Positions 1 through 9,322 of a DNA stretch of 55,032 nucleotides are shown here, piece by piece. This stretch comes from Acidobacteriaceae bacterium (lineage in GTDB: Bacteria; Acidobacteriota; Terriglobia; Terriglobales; Acidobacteriaceae). The notes below the pieces were generated by a model. The model saw only the letters and a list, made by a program, of their open reading frames with translations, made no database searches and was not told where the DNA came from. The number at the start of each line of letters is the position of its first letter. The first letter of the stretch is position 1. Made by a program: the position numbers and the translations under genes. The stretch lies in the NCBI GenBank assembly GCA_025356095.1, contig JANXUR010000031.1:1-55032 (forward strand), read 5' to 3'.

Positions 1-2
1 AA

Positions 3-242
3 AGAAGTGCTTGGAGACCAGAATGGAACAATTCAGACGTTGAACTCTTGGAACTCGAGCCTCTACTGGAAAGCTCGGCAAACCTCTTTAACTCGTGGCG
101 GTATGTGTTTGAAGTCAATATACCGGACGCAGATGAGCATCAAATTCACGTGCTTGAATGGGCGCTTCTCATCTCTGCGTGTCGTGCAATAGCGGATACG
201 ATCAAGGCAACTCGCCCAGCGCGGCCAGCCGATTTAGTCTAG
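3..242 (+). CDS. C-terminal part of an unknown protein (cut by window edge)
   Basis: The frame is open from the first base of the window to a TAG at 240-242, giving about 79 residues with no start inside. The segment is acidic and helical in character, with a conserved-looking stretch YVFEVNIPDADEHQIHVLEW, and ends in a short basic/proline tail. It converges on selD with only 16 bases between the two stop codons and no clear terminator. I do not recognise the family. It could still be a chance frame, but the composition is protein-like. Confidence 0.45.
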   Translation, partial: RSAWRPEWNNSDVELLELEPLLESSANLFNSWRYVFEVNIPDADEHQIHVLEWALLISACRAIADTIKATRPARPADLV

Positions 243-258
243 GTGGATTCACTGCCAA

Positions 259-1347
259 TCAGGCAACCACAATGCCTAATTTGGCGGAATCAGAGGTTGA
301 TCCGACCTGGGAAGCCTTTGACCCGAGGGCAGACAATGCTGTTTTCATCCCCTCCGCATCCTCTTCCCCCACGGCGATCAGCAGGCCGCCGGCGGTTTGC
401 GGGTCGAAGAGCAGGGTAGCGAGTTCGGACGCGGGGTCCACCCCTTCATATTCCACGATGCACTCGGCGAAGGCGCGGTTGGAGTGGAGTCCGGCGGGGA
501 CGAAGCCGCGCTGTACACACTCGATGGCGCCGGGCAGCAGCGGAATCCTGTCGGCATAAATCCGCGCACCCACGCCACTGCCCAGTACCATTTCGCGCAG
601 GTGGCCGATGAGGCCAAAGCCAGTGACGTCGGTGAGGGCATGCACCGCCCACGGCCGCGTGGAGCCATCGGGCAGCACCCGGCCGCGCCGAATCACCTCT
701 GCCGCCGCCTTGTTCAGTGTGGTCATGGAAGCGATGGCGGCATCCGTCCACTCCGGCTGCGCCTCGCCGCGCTTAATCGCCGTTGCGATGACGCCGGTGC
801 CGAGGGCTTTGGTGAGCAGCAGGCGGTCGCCGGGTTGTGCGCCACTGTTGGTGTAGATGCGACTAGGGTCGCTGATATCAATCACTCCAGTCACGGCGTA
901 GCCAAACTTCACTTCGTCGTCGCGCACGCTGTGGCCGCCGATGACGCTGCATCCGGCTTCGATCATCTTGGAAAGCCCACCGGCGAGAATACGTTCGAGG
1001 ATGGCGAGGTCGGCCTTTTCGGGGAAGCAAACCATTGCGAGCGCGGTGCGAGGCTCGCCGCCCATGGCGTACACATCGCTCAGCGAGTTGGTAGCGGCGA
1101 TCTGGCCGAAGGTGTAGGGGTCGTCGACGACAGGGGTGAAGAAGTCCACAGTCTGAACCAGGGCGAGCGAATCCGTCAGCCGGTAGACCCCGGCGTCGTC
1201 CGCCGTGTCAAAACCAACTAAAACATTTGGGTCATGTTGCCGGGCTAATTTCCCAAGCACCTGGTCCAGCGCCGCTGGACTAAGCTTGGAAGCTCAACCC
1301 GCCGCCTTGGCGTACTCTGTCAGCCGAATTTTTGCAGCATCGGGCAT
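259..1347 (-). CDS. selD: Selenide, water dikinase containing selenocysteine (in-frame TGA)
   Basis: SelD makes selenophosphate from selenide and ATP, the selenium donor for selenocysteine and seleno-tRNA synthesis. The uninterrupted frame starts only at 1260, but reading upstream through a TGA at 1294-1296 to an ATG at 1347 restores the missing SelD N-terminus: RLTEYAKAAG, then the TGA codon, then ASKLSP. This matches the family pattern in which the catalytic Cys or Sec (Cys17 in E. coli) precedes a conserved Lys (here Lys21). The product is 362 residues, with Sec at 18. Downstream are the typical AIRS-type motifs FDTADDAGVY, TVDFFTPVVDDPY, TNSLSDVYAMGG, GGHS and TDVTGFGLIGH. The gene ends in a second TGA, used as stop. 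A SECIS-like hairpin follows the Sec codon. A conventional caller would start it at the GTG at 1260 and lose the active site. Confidence 0.93.
1253..1289 (-). promoter_or_regulatory. bSECIS-like hairpin of selD
   Basis: Just downstream of the in-frame TGA (minus strand) the mRNA can fold into a lower stem CCAAGC/GCUUGG, an internal loop, and an upper 7-bp stem GUCCAGC/GCUGGAC closed by the apical triloop GGC. The loop begins 20 nt after the UGA and starts with G. Both features fit the known bacterial SECIS rules, which require a small apical loop with an early G about 16-37 nt after UGA for SelB binding. Confidence 0.8.
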
Positions 1348-1353
1348 AAGTTG

Positions 1354-1359
1354 ATTGTA
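1354..1359 (-). promoter_or_regulatory. Putative -10 box, leaderless selD
   Basis: TACAAT lies on the minus strand with exactly 6 nt between it and the ATG at 1347, and no Shine-Dalgarno sequence is visible. Transcription would start at or next to the A of ATG. No good -35 is seen. Confidence 0.4.
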
Positions 1360-1456
1360 AGGCAACAGGCCGGGTGGGTGCGGGCGCGGGGAACCACCGC
1401 CTGCACCACAGAGGCACAGAGTACGGGAGTGCCCCCGAGGACGACACAGTTTGGCT

Positions 1457-1480
1457 CTGAAACTTGAAACCGGAAACCGC
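1457..1480. repeat. GAAAC-rich short repeat, copy 1
   Basis: A 24-bp run of GAAAC(C/T)-type units (CTGAAAC, TTGAAAC, CGGAAAC) directly abuts the 3' end of the DUF2393 gene. A similar sequence abuts the 3' end of accD at 24524-24554. Function unknown. Confidence 0.45.
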
Positions 1481-1482
1481 GC

Positions 1483-1977
1483 CTACTTGGCGGTGACGCT
1501 CATGGCGCGGATTTGCGGGTAGCTTTGTGCCCACTCGACAGAAATGTGTTCGAAGGTGAGGCGAAAGGATTTGGCATCGCCAGGACCGAGCGGCGTCTTT
1601 TCCAGATCTACAATGTCGTCATACAGGTTACTGGCCTTAAGCACGTGCAGGGGCAGAATGTCGCGTTGGCACATCTGCTTCTGACTGTCGAAGAAGGTAG
1701 CTTCTACGGTCGCCGCAGTTACAGTTTGCGAGCCGGTGTTGGCGATGGTGCCGTCTACGTAAGTAACTGAAGTGCCCGCAAAGTTATCAGCGGTACTCAT
1801 CTTAATGTCGCTGATCTTGAGACTGGCTGCGTAAGAATCGGGCGCAGTAGTAGGTCGAGGCGAGCTGCGCACAAAGTACAGCACCGCGACCAGCACAACC
1901 AGCGAGGTCACGGCAATCACCACGCCCAGATTCAGCTTGCGCTTTTCTTGCACCGGATTAGTATCGAGCAATGCCAT
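1483..1977 (-). CDS. Membrane-anchored DUF2393-like protein
   Basis: This 164-residue protein has a short charged N-terminus, one transmembrane helix at about residues 17-36 (GVVIAVTSLVVLVAVLYFV) and an extracytoplasmic beta-rich domain with the pattern DGTIANTGSQTV...VEATFFDS...LTFEHIS. That pattern is typical of DUF2393/FxLYD-type domains found in Acidobacteriota. The molecular function is unknown. It starts 3 nt after the pmbA stop, so translation is probably coupled. It is the third gene of the tldD-pmbA cluster, which suggests but does not prove a role linked to protease or peptide handling at the envelope. Confidence 0.75.
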   Translation of the reverse strand: MALLDTNPVQEKRKLNLGVVIAVTSLVVLVAVLYFVRSSPRPTTAPDSYAASLKISDIKMSTADNFAGTSVTYVDGTIANTGSQTVTAATVEATFFDSQKQMCQRDILPLHVLKASNLYDDIVDLEKTPLGPGDAKSFRLTFEHISVEWAQSYPQIRAMSVTAK

Positions 1978-1980
1978 TCG

Positions 1981-3357
1981 TTACTCACCCGCCACGGTCA
2001 AGCCATCTATGCGCAACGTGGGCGCCGCCACGCTGCCCCGGAATTCAAGATCGTTGGCGATTTCAGAGATGTGAAAGAACATATCTTTTAAGTTGCCCGC
2101 CACCGTGATCTCTTCCACCGGAAAGGTCAGCTCGCCATTGCGAATCCACAAGCCACTTACTCCCCGCGAGTAGTCGCCGGTGACTAAGTTGACGCCTTGG
2201 CCGAGAAACTCTGTGACGTATAGCCCGTCGGGGATGTCTGCAATAATCTGCTGCGGAGTCTTGACCCCGGCTTGCAGAAAAAAGTTCCCCACACCAATAC
2301 CCGGCGTACCGGCTAACCCGCGTGAGGCGTTTGCGGTGGTCGTCATGTTAAGCTTTTTCGCAGTGTAAGTATTCAGTAAGTAGTTCGTGAGTATGCCGCG
2401 CTCAATAATCGCTTTGCGGCGCGATGGAACACCTTCGCCATCAAACGGGCTGCTGCCGAAGCCGCCGACAATGGTGCCGTCGTCAATCACAGTAACATTT
2501 TCCGCAGCGATCTTTTCACCCAGTTTGCCTGCCAAGAACGACGCGCCTCGATAGACCGAGTCGCCATTTACACCTTCATAGATGTGGCCGAGAATCGAAC
2601 TGGAAACCATGGGGTCAAACACTACCGGCACCTGCGCGGTTTTTACCCGACGCGCGCCCAGTCGGCGCACCGTGCGCTCGGCAGCGATGCGGCCTACTTT
2701 TTCCGGCGACTCTAGACCCGCCAGGCTGCGCGAAACCGCATACCAGTAATCGCGCTGCATGGCGCCGTCGTCCGTCATGGCGATGGGCACCGCAGCAACG
2801 GAACACGATGAACGGCGATACTCGCCGACAAAGCCGAGCGAGTTAGCCAGTACCTTGCGGCCCGTACCCGCGTCGAATGAGCCGCCATCGGAGTTCTTGA
2901 TGCGTACATCGAAATCAAGCGCGGCTTTTTCGGCGCGGCGTGCGTAGGCAATGCGGTCGGCACTCGGCAGCGAGTAAACATCGTCACTATATAAGTCAAG
3001 ATCGCCGGGCAGGGAGCCGAGCAGCGAGGCCTCTGGCAAGCCGCCGAACGGATCTTCCGAAGTAATCTTCGATAGCGCGAGCGCGGACTCCACTAGCGTG
3101 CGAATGCCTTCGGCGGAAAAGTCGCTGGTGTGGGTGGAAGCGGCGCGCTGGCCGAAGAACACGCGTACGCCAAGGGCACGTGAGCCCGCTTCTTTCAAGG
3201 TTTCCACTTCGCCCATGCGCACGACGGTGGAGAACTCATCACCTTCTTTGGCCACGCATTCGGCGGCAGTGGCTCCGCCCTGCATGGCGCGCTTCACGAT
3301 ATCAGCGGTAAGTTGCTTCAGGTCAGTAGTAGTTGCGTTCTCAGTTGCGGTCGGCAT
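1981..3357 (-). CDS. pmbA: TldE/PmbA-type metalloprotease subunit
   Basis: A 458-residue member of the TldD/PmbA family. In characterised members PmbA (TldE) forms a heterodimer with TldD that degrades unfolded peptides and matures peptides such as microcins. The family-specific segments are visible: GVRVFFGQRAASTHTSD near residue 65, VPVVFDPMVSSSILGHIYEGVNGD in the centre, and GIGVGNFFLQAG and GVSGLWIRNGEL near the end. It lacks the HExxxH zinc motif of its partner, as expected for the non-catalytic subunit. It lies downstream of tldD with a 114-bp gap containing short CCCCAAGTAC repeats. The start is ATG, without a clear ribosome-binding site. Confidence 0.93.
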   Translation of the reverse strand: MPTATENATTTDLKQLTADIVKRAMQGGATAAECVAKEGDEFSTVVRMGEVETLKEAGSRALGVRVFFGQRAASTHTSDFSAEGIRTLVESALALSKITSEDPFGGLPEASLLGSLPGDLDLYSDDVYSLPSADRIAYARRAEKAALDFDVRIKNSDGGSFDAGTGRKVLANSLGFVGEYRRSSCSVAAVPIAMTDDGAMQRDYWYAVSRSLAGLESPEKVGRIAAERTVRRLGARRVKTAQVPVVFDPMVSSSILGHIYEGVNGDSVYRGASFLAGKLGEKIAAENVTVIDDGTIVGGFGSSPFDGEGVPSRRKAIIERGILTNYLLNTYTAKKLNMTTTANASRGLAGTPGIGVGNFFLQAGVKTPQQIIADIPDGLYVTEFLGQGVNLVTGDYSRGVSGLWIRNGELTFPVEEITVAGNLKDMFFHISEIANDLEFRGSVAAPTLRIDGLTVAGE

Positions 3358-3471
3358 AATTGGCTTATTCGAACAATTCTAACCACAGAATACAAAGAGG
3401 AAACCCCAGGGCAAACCCAACTACCCCAAGTACCCCAAGTACCTTTGGAACAGTGAAGGTACCTCGATAAC

Positions 3472-4980
3472 TTACTGCATCAGCGGTGGTGCTTCACGCT
3501 TGGCAGTGCCCCCAACGGTCAGGCGATCTATCTTCACCGTTGGAATGCCCACGCCCACGGGCACGGCTTGCCCATCTTTACCGCAGGTGCCAATACCTTC
3601 GTCAAGCTTCAGGTCGTGGCCTACCATGCTTACCCGGGTCAGTACGTCTGGCCCATTGCCGATGAGGGTTGCGCCGCGCACAGGTGCTGTAATCTTACCG
3701 TCTTCAATCAAGTACGCTTCCGAGGCAGAAAAAACGAATTTGCCGTTAGTGATATCTACTTGGCCGCCGCCGAAATTGACGGCATATAAGCCATTCTTCA
3801 CGGAACGAATAATATCGTGCGGGTCATCCTGCCCCGCCAACATGTAAGTGTTGGTCATACGCGGCATGGGGATATGTTCGTAACTCTCGCGACGACCATT
3901 GCCTGTGTTATGGATGCCCATCAACTTAGAGGATAGCTTGTCGCTCAAATAATTCTTCAATATGCCATTTTCAATCAGCACGGTGTTCTGCGGGGTGTTG
4001 CCTTCGTCATCCACATTGAGCGAACCGCGACGCCACGGCATGGTACCGTTATCTACGATGGTGCACTTATCGCTGGCCACGCGCTTGCCCATCAGTCCGG
4101 CAAATGCGGAGGTCTGTTTGCGATTAAAGTCGGCTTCAAGGCCATGGCCTACGGCCTCATGCAGTAGTACGCCGGGCCACCCGGGGCCGAGTACTACTTC
4201 CATATCTCCCGCCGGAGCTTCGCGGGCATCAAGTTGCAGAATAGCTTGCCGCGCGGCATCGTTCGCAAAGTGCTCTGGACTGGCGTCTGTACTGAAGTAA
4301 TCGAGCGCCACGCGTCCGCCGCCACCTGCCGAACCGCGCGCGGAAATGCCAGCTTCAGTTTTTGCGATGCAGTTTACATTCAAGCGCGCCAAGGGTTGAG
4401 AATCTTCTGCCAACGCGCCATCGGAACCGACTACCAAAATGTTGCGCTGCTCATCGGCGAAGCCCACGCGGACTTCCACAATGCGCGGATCATAGGCACG
4501 CGCGGCCTTGTCGGCGCGCATGAGTAAATCCACTTTGGCAAGAATATCGGCATTCACCGAAGGCAGCGTGACCGGATACAAGCTGCGCGCAGGCTTCTGC
4601 TGAAAAGCTGCGGAAGTCTGTTTGGCTGGAGCGCTGGCAATCAGCGCCGCCGTCCGCGCCGCATGCAAAATGCGCTCGGGCGAAAGGTCATCGGTATACG
4701 CGTAGCCGGTGCGTTCGCCAGAAATTACACGCACCCCGCACCCGGCCGAGATGCCCTGCGAGGCCGACTTCACCAGCGACTCATCCACGCTCAAGGAGGT
4801 AGACGAAAGGTACTCAAAGTAAAGGTCGGCGTAGTCGCCACCTGCAGAAAGCGCAGCGGAAAGATACTTTTCCAGATCCGCCTCGGCGAAGCCATAGCGG
4901 TGAAAGAAGAAGCGCGAATTTGGGATGTTCAATGTTGTGGCCACAGGATTTAGATGCGCCGGGCCCGGCAAAAGCGGCAA
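3472..4980 (-). CDS. tldD: TldD metalloprotease, catalytic subunit
   Basis: The catalytic partner of PmbA. The zinc-binding motif HEAVGHGLE sits in the middle of the protein, preceded by VVLGPGWPGVLLHEAVGHG and followed by DNGTMPWRRGSLNVDDEG. The N-terminal GGDYADLYFE and GCGVRVISGERTGYAY match the family. The longest frame (502 residues) begins with TTG at 4980, with an AGAGGAG sequence about 11 nt upstream. Alternatives are GTG at 4944 or TTG at 4932, so the first 10-20 residues are uncertain. It is the first gene of the minus-strand cluster tldD-pmbA-DUF2393 and is divergent from the kinase gene. Confidence 0.94.
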   Translation of the reverse strand: MPLLPGPAHLNPVATTLNIPNSRFFFHRYGFAEADLEKYLSAALSAGGDYADLYFEYLSSTSLSVDESLVKSASQGISAGCGVRVISGERTGYAYTDDLSPERILHAARTAALIASAPAKQTSAAFQQKPARSLYPVTLPSVNADILAKVDLLMRADKAARAYDPRIVEVRVGFADEQRNILVVGSDGALAEDSQPLARLNVNCIAKTEAGISARGSAGGGGRVALDYFSTDASPEHFANDAARQAILQLDAREAPAGDMEVVLGPGWPGVLLHEAVGHGLEADFNRKQTSAFAGLMGKRVASDKCTIVDNGTMPWRRGSLNVDDEGNTPQNTVLIENGILKNYLSDKLSSKLMGIHNTGNGRRESYEHIPMPRMTNTYMLAGQDDPHDIIRSVKNGLYAVNFGGGQVDITNGKFVFSASEAYLIEDGKITAPVRGATLIGNGPDVLTRVSMVGHDLKLDEGIGTCGKDGQAVPVGVGIPTVKIDRLTVGGTAKREAPPLMQ

Positions 4981-5085
4981 GCTGGCGCGTTCTCCTCTAC
5001 ATCCATTATTTCACGGCCTGATGGGTGGCGCACGGGGAGTCACTTTGGCTGCGGAAAGGAAGTTACGGGCAGGCGGGGCTGGCGC

Positions 5086-5112
5086 TTGCGCGAACGCTGC
5101 GTCATGTAGAAT
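5086..5112 (+). promoter_or_regulatory. Putative promoter of the kinase gene
   Basis: TTGCGC, a 15-bp spacer and TAGAAT at 5107-5112 lie in the 177-bp divergent gap, 45 bp before the kinase start. The spacer is short, so the -35 assignment is weak; the -10 is the better part. Confidence 0.35.
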
Positions 5113-5157
5113 CTAGGCCAAGCTAGGGCTGCCGCGCCCCGAGCCATCCGCACATCT

Positions 5158-7587
5158 ATGATCGGTCAATCCATCTCGCGCTACCACATCGTCGAAAAGC
5201 TGGGTGGCGGAGGCATGGGCGTCGTCTACAAGGCGGAAGACACTTCGCTGGGCCGCTTTGTGGCCCTGAAGTTTTTGCCAGACGATGTTGCCGCCGACCC
5301 CATGGCGCTGGAGCGCTTTCGTCGTGAGGCGCGGGCAGCATCCGCGTTGAACCATCCCAACATCTGCATCATCTATGAAATTGGCGAGCCCGCGCCCGAG
5401 GATGCGAGCGAAGGCCAGAGCCGGCGCTTTATCGCCATGGAGTTTCTGGACGGCGTGACGCTGAAGCATCGCATCGGCGACCAGCCGATGGAGATGGACG
5501 ACCTGCTGACGCTGGCGATTGACATCGCCGACGCGCTCGACGCGGCGCACGCGGAAAACATCATCCATCGCGACATCAAGCCAGCGAACCTCTTCGTCAC
5601 CAAGCGCGGCCACGCCAAGGTGCTCGACTTTGGCCTAGCCAAAGTAACACCAGCGACCCAGAGTTCGGGCAACACGGCGACGGCCGCGACGGCGAATCGG
5701 GACCAGCATGTGACCGATCCGGGTTCCACCCTTGGCACCGTCGCGTATATGTCACCGGAGCAGGTGCGCGGCAAGGAGCTTGACCGCCGCAGCGACTTGT
5801 TCAGCTTTGGCGTGGTGCTGTATGAAATGGCCACGGGCGCGCTCCCATTTCCCGGGGAGACTAGCGGCGTGGTGTTTGACGCCATCCTGAACCGCGCGCC
5901 CATCACCCCCGTGCGGCTCAATCCTCACGTGCCCGCAGAGCTGGAACGAATCATCGGCAAGTCACTGGAAAAGGACCGCGCGCTGCGTTACCAAAGCGCC
6001 GCGGAGATGCGCGCCGATCTACAACGCCTGAAGCGGGATATGGACTCCGGTCAAACATTGGCCTCACGGCCGGTCACTGCCGCTCGGGCAGCCGCACCGC
6101 CCAAGTGGGCCCTGGCAGCGGCCGCAACGTTGCTGGTGGCGCTCGTGGCGGGCGGATATTTTTATTGGCGGGGCAAGGCTGCCAGTTCGGCCATCGAATC
6201 CATCGCCGTGATGCCGTTTGCCAGCGACGCCAGCTCCGCGGACAACACCTATGTGAGCGACGGCCTCACCGAGTCGCTGATGTCGAGCCTGACCCGGGTG
6301 CCGGACCTGAAGGTCAAGTCGCGCAGCTCGGTGTTCCGCTACAAGGGCAAGGAGATTGACGTCCAAAAGGTGGGTAGCGATCTTACGGTGGACGCGCTGC
6401 TCACCGGCCGCGTGGCGCAGCATGGCGACAACCTTGAAGTAAGCGCCGAGCTGACCAACGTTCACGACAACACCGAGATATGGGGCGAGCATTATCAACG
6501 CAAAGCCAGCGAGGTTCTTGCGCTGCAAGAGCAGATTGCGGGTGACATCGCCAGCAAACTGCGGTCAAAGCTTAGTGGCAGCGAAAAGCAGCAGGTGGCG
6601 AAGCAGGGCACGCAGAATCCTGAGGCCTACGCGCTCTACGTGAAGGGGCGCTACGTTTGGGGCAGGCGCAACCTAGCAGAGCTGGGAAAGGCGGTTCAAT
6701 ACTTCCAGCAGGCCATTGAACAGGACCCCACCTACGCGCTGGCCTACTCTGGATTGGCGGACACTTACCTTGCGCAGGGCGGATTGGGGCCAGCATTGAC
6801 GAACGATGTGCTGCCGAAGGCGGCGGCTGCTGCGGAAAAGGCGATTGAGCTTGACCCGTCGCTGGCCCGTCCGCACGCCACACTTGGCGCTTACAAAGCG
6901 GACTTTCTCTATGACTTTGTGGGCGGCGAGGCCGAGTTGCGCCGGGCCATTGCGCTTGACCCGGGTGACGCCACCGCCCGTCAGTGGCTGGCGCAGATTT
7001 TCACTGGCATACCCAGCCGCGCGCAGGAAGCTATCGAGGAAGCCACTCGCGCCCGCCAGTTGGATCCGCTCGCAGTCGCCATCGGCTGGGCGGAGGCGCA
7101 CGCTTATAGCCACGCGCGGCAGTATGACAAAGCGGAAGCCCTCTTCACCAGACTGGTCGCCGACAACCCGGACTCCTCCAATGCGCATAGCGAATTCGCG
7201 GAGGCGTTGTGGAGGCATCACAAGTATCCGCAGGCGATTCAGGAGTTCAAGGAGTTTGCCGCAGTGACGGCGGACAAGGACGGGGCGGAGTTCGCGGCAG
7301 TGTTGGACGCAGGGTTCCACTCCGGCGGTTGGCCGGAGGCGATGCGGCGGGGCATTCCGGTGACGGTTGCGCAATACAACCGAAAGTCGAACTACGTCTC
7401 AGCCTATAGAATCGCAAGGATGTACGCAGACCTGGGCGACAAGGATCATGCCTTGCAGTGGCTCAACACAGGCTATCAGGATCATAACCTCGCCATTCAC
7501 TACCTTTTAGTGGATCTTTCGTTCAACTTTCTGCGCACCGACCCGCGATACGTGGCGCTGGTGAAAAAAATGGGCCTGCCACAATAG
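5158..7587 (+). CDS. Transmembrane Ser/Thr protein kinase with TolB-like and TPR domains
   Basis: An 809-residue Hanks-type kinase. The catalytic domain (about 8-290) is complete: glycine loop GGGGMGVVY (16-24), Lys38 in VALKFLP, catalytic HRDIKPAN with Asp139, DFG with Asp157, and the [13 protein letters not shown] activation segment. A single transmembrane helix (about 317-335) follows. The extracytoplasmic part begins with a TolB-N/FlgO-like domain ([10 protein letters not shown]... [14 protein letters not shown]... LLTGRV) and continues with several TPRs to the C-terminus. This architecture is common in Acidobacteriota, where it is thought to link envelope or stress signals to phosphorylation; the ligand here is unknown. 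An intrinsic terminator overlaps the stop codon, so it is probably transcribed alone. Confidence 0.93.
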   Translation: MIGQSISRYHIVEKLGGGGMGVVYKAEDTSLGRFVALKFLPDDVAADPMALERFRREARAASALNHPNICIIYEIGEPAPEDASEGQSRRFIAMEFLDGVTLKHRIGDQPMEMDDLLTLAIDIADALDAAHAENIIHRDIKPANLFVTKRGHAKVLDFGLAKVTPATQSSGNTATAATANRDQHVTDPGSTLGTVAYMSPEQVRGKELDRRSDLFSFGVVLYEMATGALPFPGETSGVVFDAILNRAPITPVRLNPHVPAELERIIGKSLEKDRALRYQSAAEMRADLQRLKRDMDSGQTLASRPVTAARAAAPPKWALAAAATLLVALVAGGYFYWRGKAASSAIESIAVMPFASDASSADNTYVSDGLTESLMSSLTRVPDLKVKSRSSVFRYKGKEIDVQKVGSDLTVDALLTGRVAQHGDNLEVSAELTNVHDNTEIWGEHYQRKASEVLALQEQIAGDIASKLRSKLSGSEKQQVAKQGTQNPEAYALYVKGRYVWGRRNLAELGKAVQYFQQAIEQDPTYALAYSGLADTYLAQGGLGPALTNDVLPKAAAAAEKAIELDPSLARPHATLGAYKADFLYDFVGGEAELRRAIALDPGDATARQWLAQIFTGIPSRAQEAIEEATRARQLDPLAVAIGWAEAHAYSHARQYDKAEALFTRLVADNPDSSNAHSEFAEALWRHHKYPQAIQEFKEFAAVTADKDGAEFAAVLDAGFHSGGWPEAMRRGIPVTVAQYNRKSNYVSAYRIARMYADLGDKDHALQWLNTGYQDHNLAIHYLLVDLSFNFLRTDPRYVALVKKMGLPQ

Positions 7588-7602
7588 CGCGGCAGGCTTT
7601 TT
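7574..7602 (+). terminator. Rho-independent terminator of the kinase gene
   Basis: A perfect 7-bp stem GCCTGCC/GGCAGGC around a 10-nt loop is followed by TTTTT. The stop codon TAG lies in the loop, so the terminator overlaps the coding end. Confidence 0.85.
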
Positions 7603-7608
7603 CGCATC

Positions 7609-7644
7609 GTTGAGAGATTGAGCGTTGAGAGATTGAGCGTTGAG
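7609..7644. repeat. 15-bp tandem repeat, 2.4 copies
   Basis: GTTGAGAGATTGAGC occurs at 7609-7623 and 7624-7638, with a partial third copy to 7644, just after the kinase terminator. This is one of many short tandem duplications in this window. Confidence 0.85.
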
Positions 7645-7755
7645 CCGTCCTCTTGGCTGCGCCTGGTTGGCTGCTCCCTCTTGCCTCCCCTCTCTTGCCT
7701 CCCCCAATGTTCATCCGTCACAGACGCGGCAGTGGGTCGCGCACATAGTGGTGAG

Positions 7756-9285
7756 ATGGGCGTTGAGGTGCTGGCCCGCGATCTGCGGCTGTTTCTGGCG
7801 GCGTCACCCGACGCGGCGGTGCTGGAGGATGGCGTATTACTGTTTCATCTGCGCCACGCCAAATATTCGGTGAGTGAAGAACACGGCCGCTGCCTGCTGC
7901 ACATTTGGTCAGAAGAGCGCAACACCGTGCGTCGCGTAGTGGAAGCCGAGTTGCGCGGCACTATTCTGCGGCTCGCCGTGATGAAGATGGGCCAGTCGCG
8001 GCCCTCGCGCGTGGAGATTTGCTCCCGCAACGACCGACGCCCGCCGCAAGCACGGCAAACCGAGCGGCGCTTGTATCGCGAGCGCCTGCGCAAAGTGCTG
8101 GGCCGCGAATTCGCCGACTATACACTCACCGACCTGCGCATTGCGTCGGACCTGGAAAAATCCTTCGGCCCCGTTCACGCGCGCGGATTGCTGCAGCGCG
8201 GCAGCAGCGCATGGGCGGTGCTGGGCGTGAATGCGCTCGAATCCCAGGGCGCGGTGGATGCCGCGCTCACCTTCGGCATCCTGTGGCTTGACTGCTGCCG
8301 TCAAAAGTCGGCTCGAACGGTGGTGCAGGGGCTCAAGCTGATTCTGCCGCGCGGTACCACCGACCGCACCCGTGAACGCATGATGCATCTACATCACGAA
8401 GCAGCGAAGTTCGAGCTATACGATCTGGGCGAACGCGACGACGGCTTGCGCGAGCTGGACTGGCACGACTGCGGTAACCTGCAAACGCGGCTCGTGGCGT
8501 GCATTCCTGCAGAGGTGCTCGCCGACCGACTGGCCGAGGCCATCGTTCAGGTACGCAGCGTGCTGAGCGAAACCGAAGTCATTCCGCTTTCCACCACCGA
8601 AGCGGCCTTCCGCTGCCACGGACTCACCTTCGCGCGCGCACGCTGGTCTGTGGGCGCGGCCAATGACTTTCGCGGCGCGGCAGAGATTGTTTTTGGCATG
8701 GGCGCGGAAGAGACCGTACTCGGGGAGCACAATCGCGCGCAATTCGTCACTCTGCTGCATAGCATCGCCGAGGTCCGGCACAGCGAAGGCCCACGCACAC
8801 ATCCTTACTTTCGTGCCGCCAGCGAGCGCTGGCTGGAGTCGCTAATCTCTCGCGACGTCAGCCTGTTGGATGAACGGCTCGACCCGCGCTTCGTCTATTC
8901 GCAGATGCCAGCCTTCGCTGCCGCCGACCGCGCCATGCTCGACGTACTCACCATGACGCGCGAGTCGCGGCTTGCCGTGATCGAACTGAAAGCCGACGAT
9001 GACCTTCACCTGCCCCTGCAAGGTCTCGACTACTGGGCGCGCGTGCAATGGCACAACCAGCGCGGCGAGTTCACCCGCCTGGGTTACTTTGCCGGGCGCG
9101 AACTTTCGCCGCTGCCTCCGCTGCTGTTCATGGCCGCGCCCGCGTTGCACGTGCATCCCGCAACCGACACAATCCTGCGATATTTCTCTCCGAAAATTGA
9201 GTGGTTACTGCTGGGCATAGACGAGCGCTGGCGCGATGGCGTACGAGTAGTCTTTCGCAAGCGGAGTGCGAAAGCCGCAGCGTAA
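7756..9285 (+). CDS. Uncharacterised protein with C-terminal RecB/Cas4-like nuclease motifs
   Basis: The frame opens at 7618, but the first 46 codons cover the tandem repeat and read as low-quality sequence. ATG at 7756 (MGVEVLARDLRLF) is the preferred start, giving 509 residues. The first 350 residues match no family I know. The C-terminal domain has the ordered signature of PD-(D/E)XK nucleases: Asp396 (MLDVL), then Glu410-Leu-Lys412 (VIELK) and a Gln422-GLD-Tyr426 (QxxxY) motif as in the RecB/Cas4 group. It ends with a beta-rich tail and a basic C-terminus. No partner gene is adjacent on this strand. The spacing fits an active nuclease, but activity and target are unknown. Confidence 0.7.
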   Translation: MGVEVLARDLRLFLAASPDAAVLEDGVLLFHLRHAKYSVSEEHGRCLLHIWSEERNTVRRVVEAELRGTILRLAVMKMGQSRPSRVEICSRNDRRPPQARQTERRLYRERLRKVLGREFADYTLTDLRIASDLEKSFGPVHARGLLQRGSSAWAVLGVNALESQGAVDAALTFGILWLDCCRQKSARTVVQGLKLILPRGTTDRTRERMMHLHHEAAKFELYDLGERDDGLRELDWHDCGNLQTRLVACIPAEVLADRLAEAIVQVRSVLSETEVIPLSTTEAAFRCHGLTFARARWSVGAANDFRGAAEIVFGMGAEETVLGEHNRAQFVTLLHSIAEVRHSEGPRTHPYFRAASERWLESLISRDVSLLDERLDPRFVYSQMPAFAAADRAMLDVLTMTRESRLAVIELKADDDLHLPLQGLDYWARVQWHNQRGEFTRLGYFAGRELSPLPPLLFMAAPALHVHPATDTILRYFSPKIEWLLLGIDERWRDGVRVVFRKRSAKAAA

Positions 9286-9322
9286 GTGGGCGGCGGCAAT
9301 GCCTTGGCGGATTCGCACCACA

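Noticed and set aside
1360-1480. tRNA-like or tRNA-Sec gene beside selD
   Set aside because: No cloverleaf could be drawn from this GC-rich stretch.
7618-7755. 46-codon N-terminal extension of the nuclease-like protein
   Set aside because: It translates the tandem repeat and low-complexity spacer; ATG 7756 begins the protein-like sequence.
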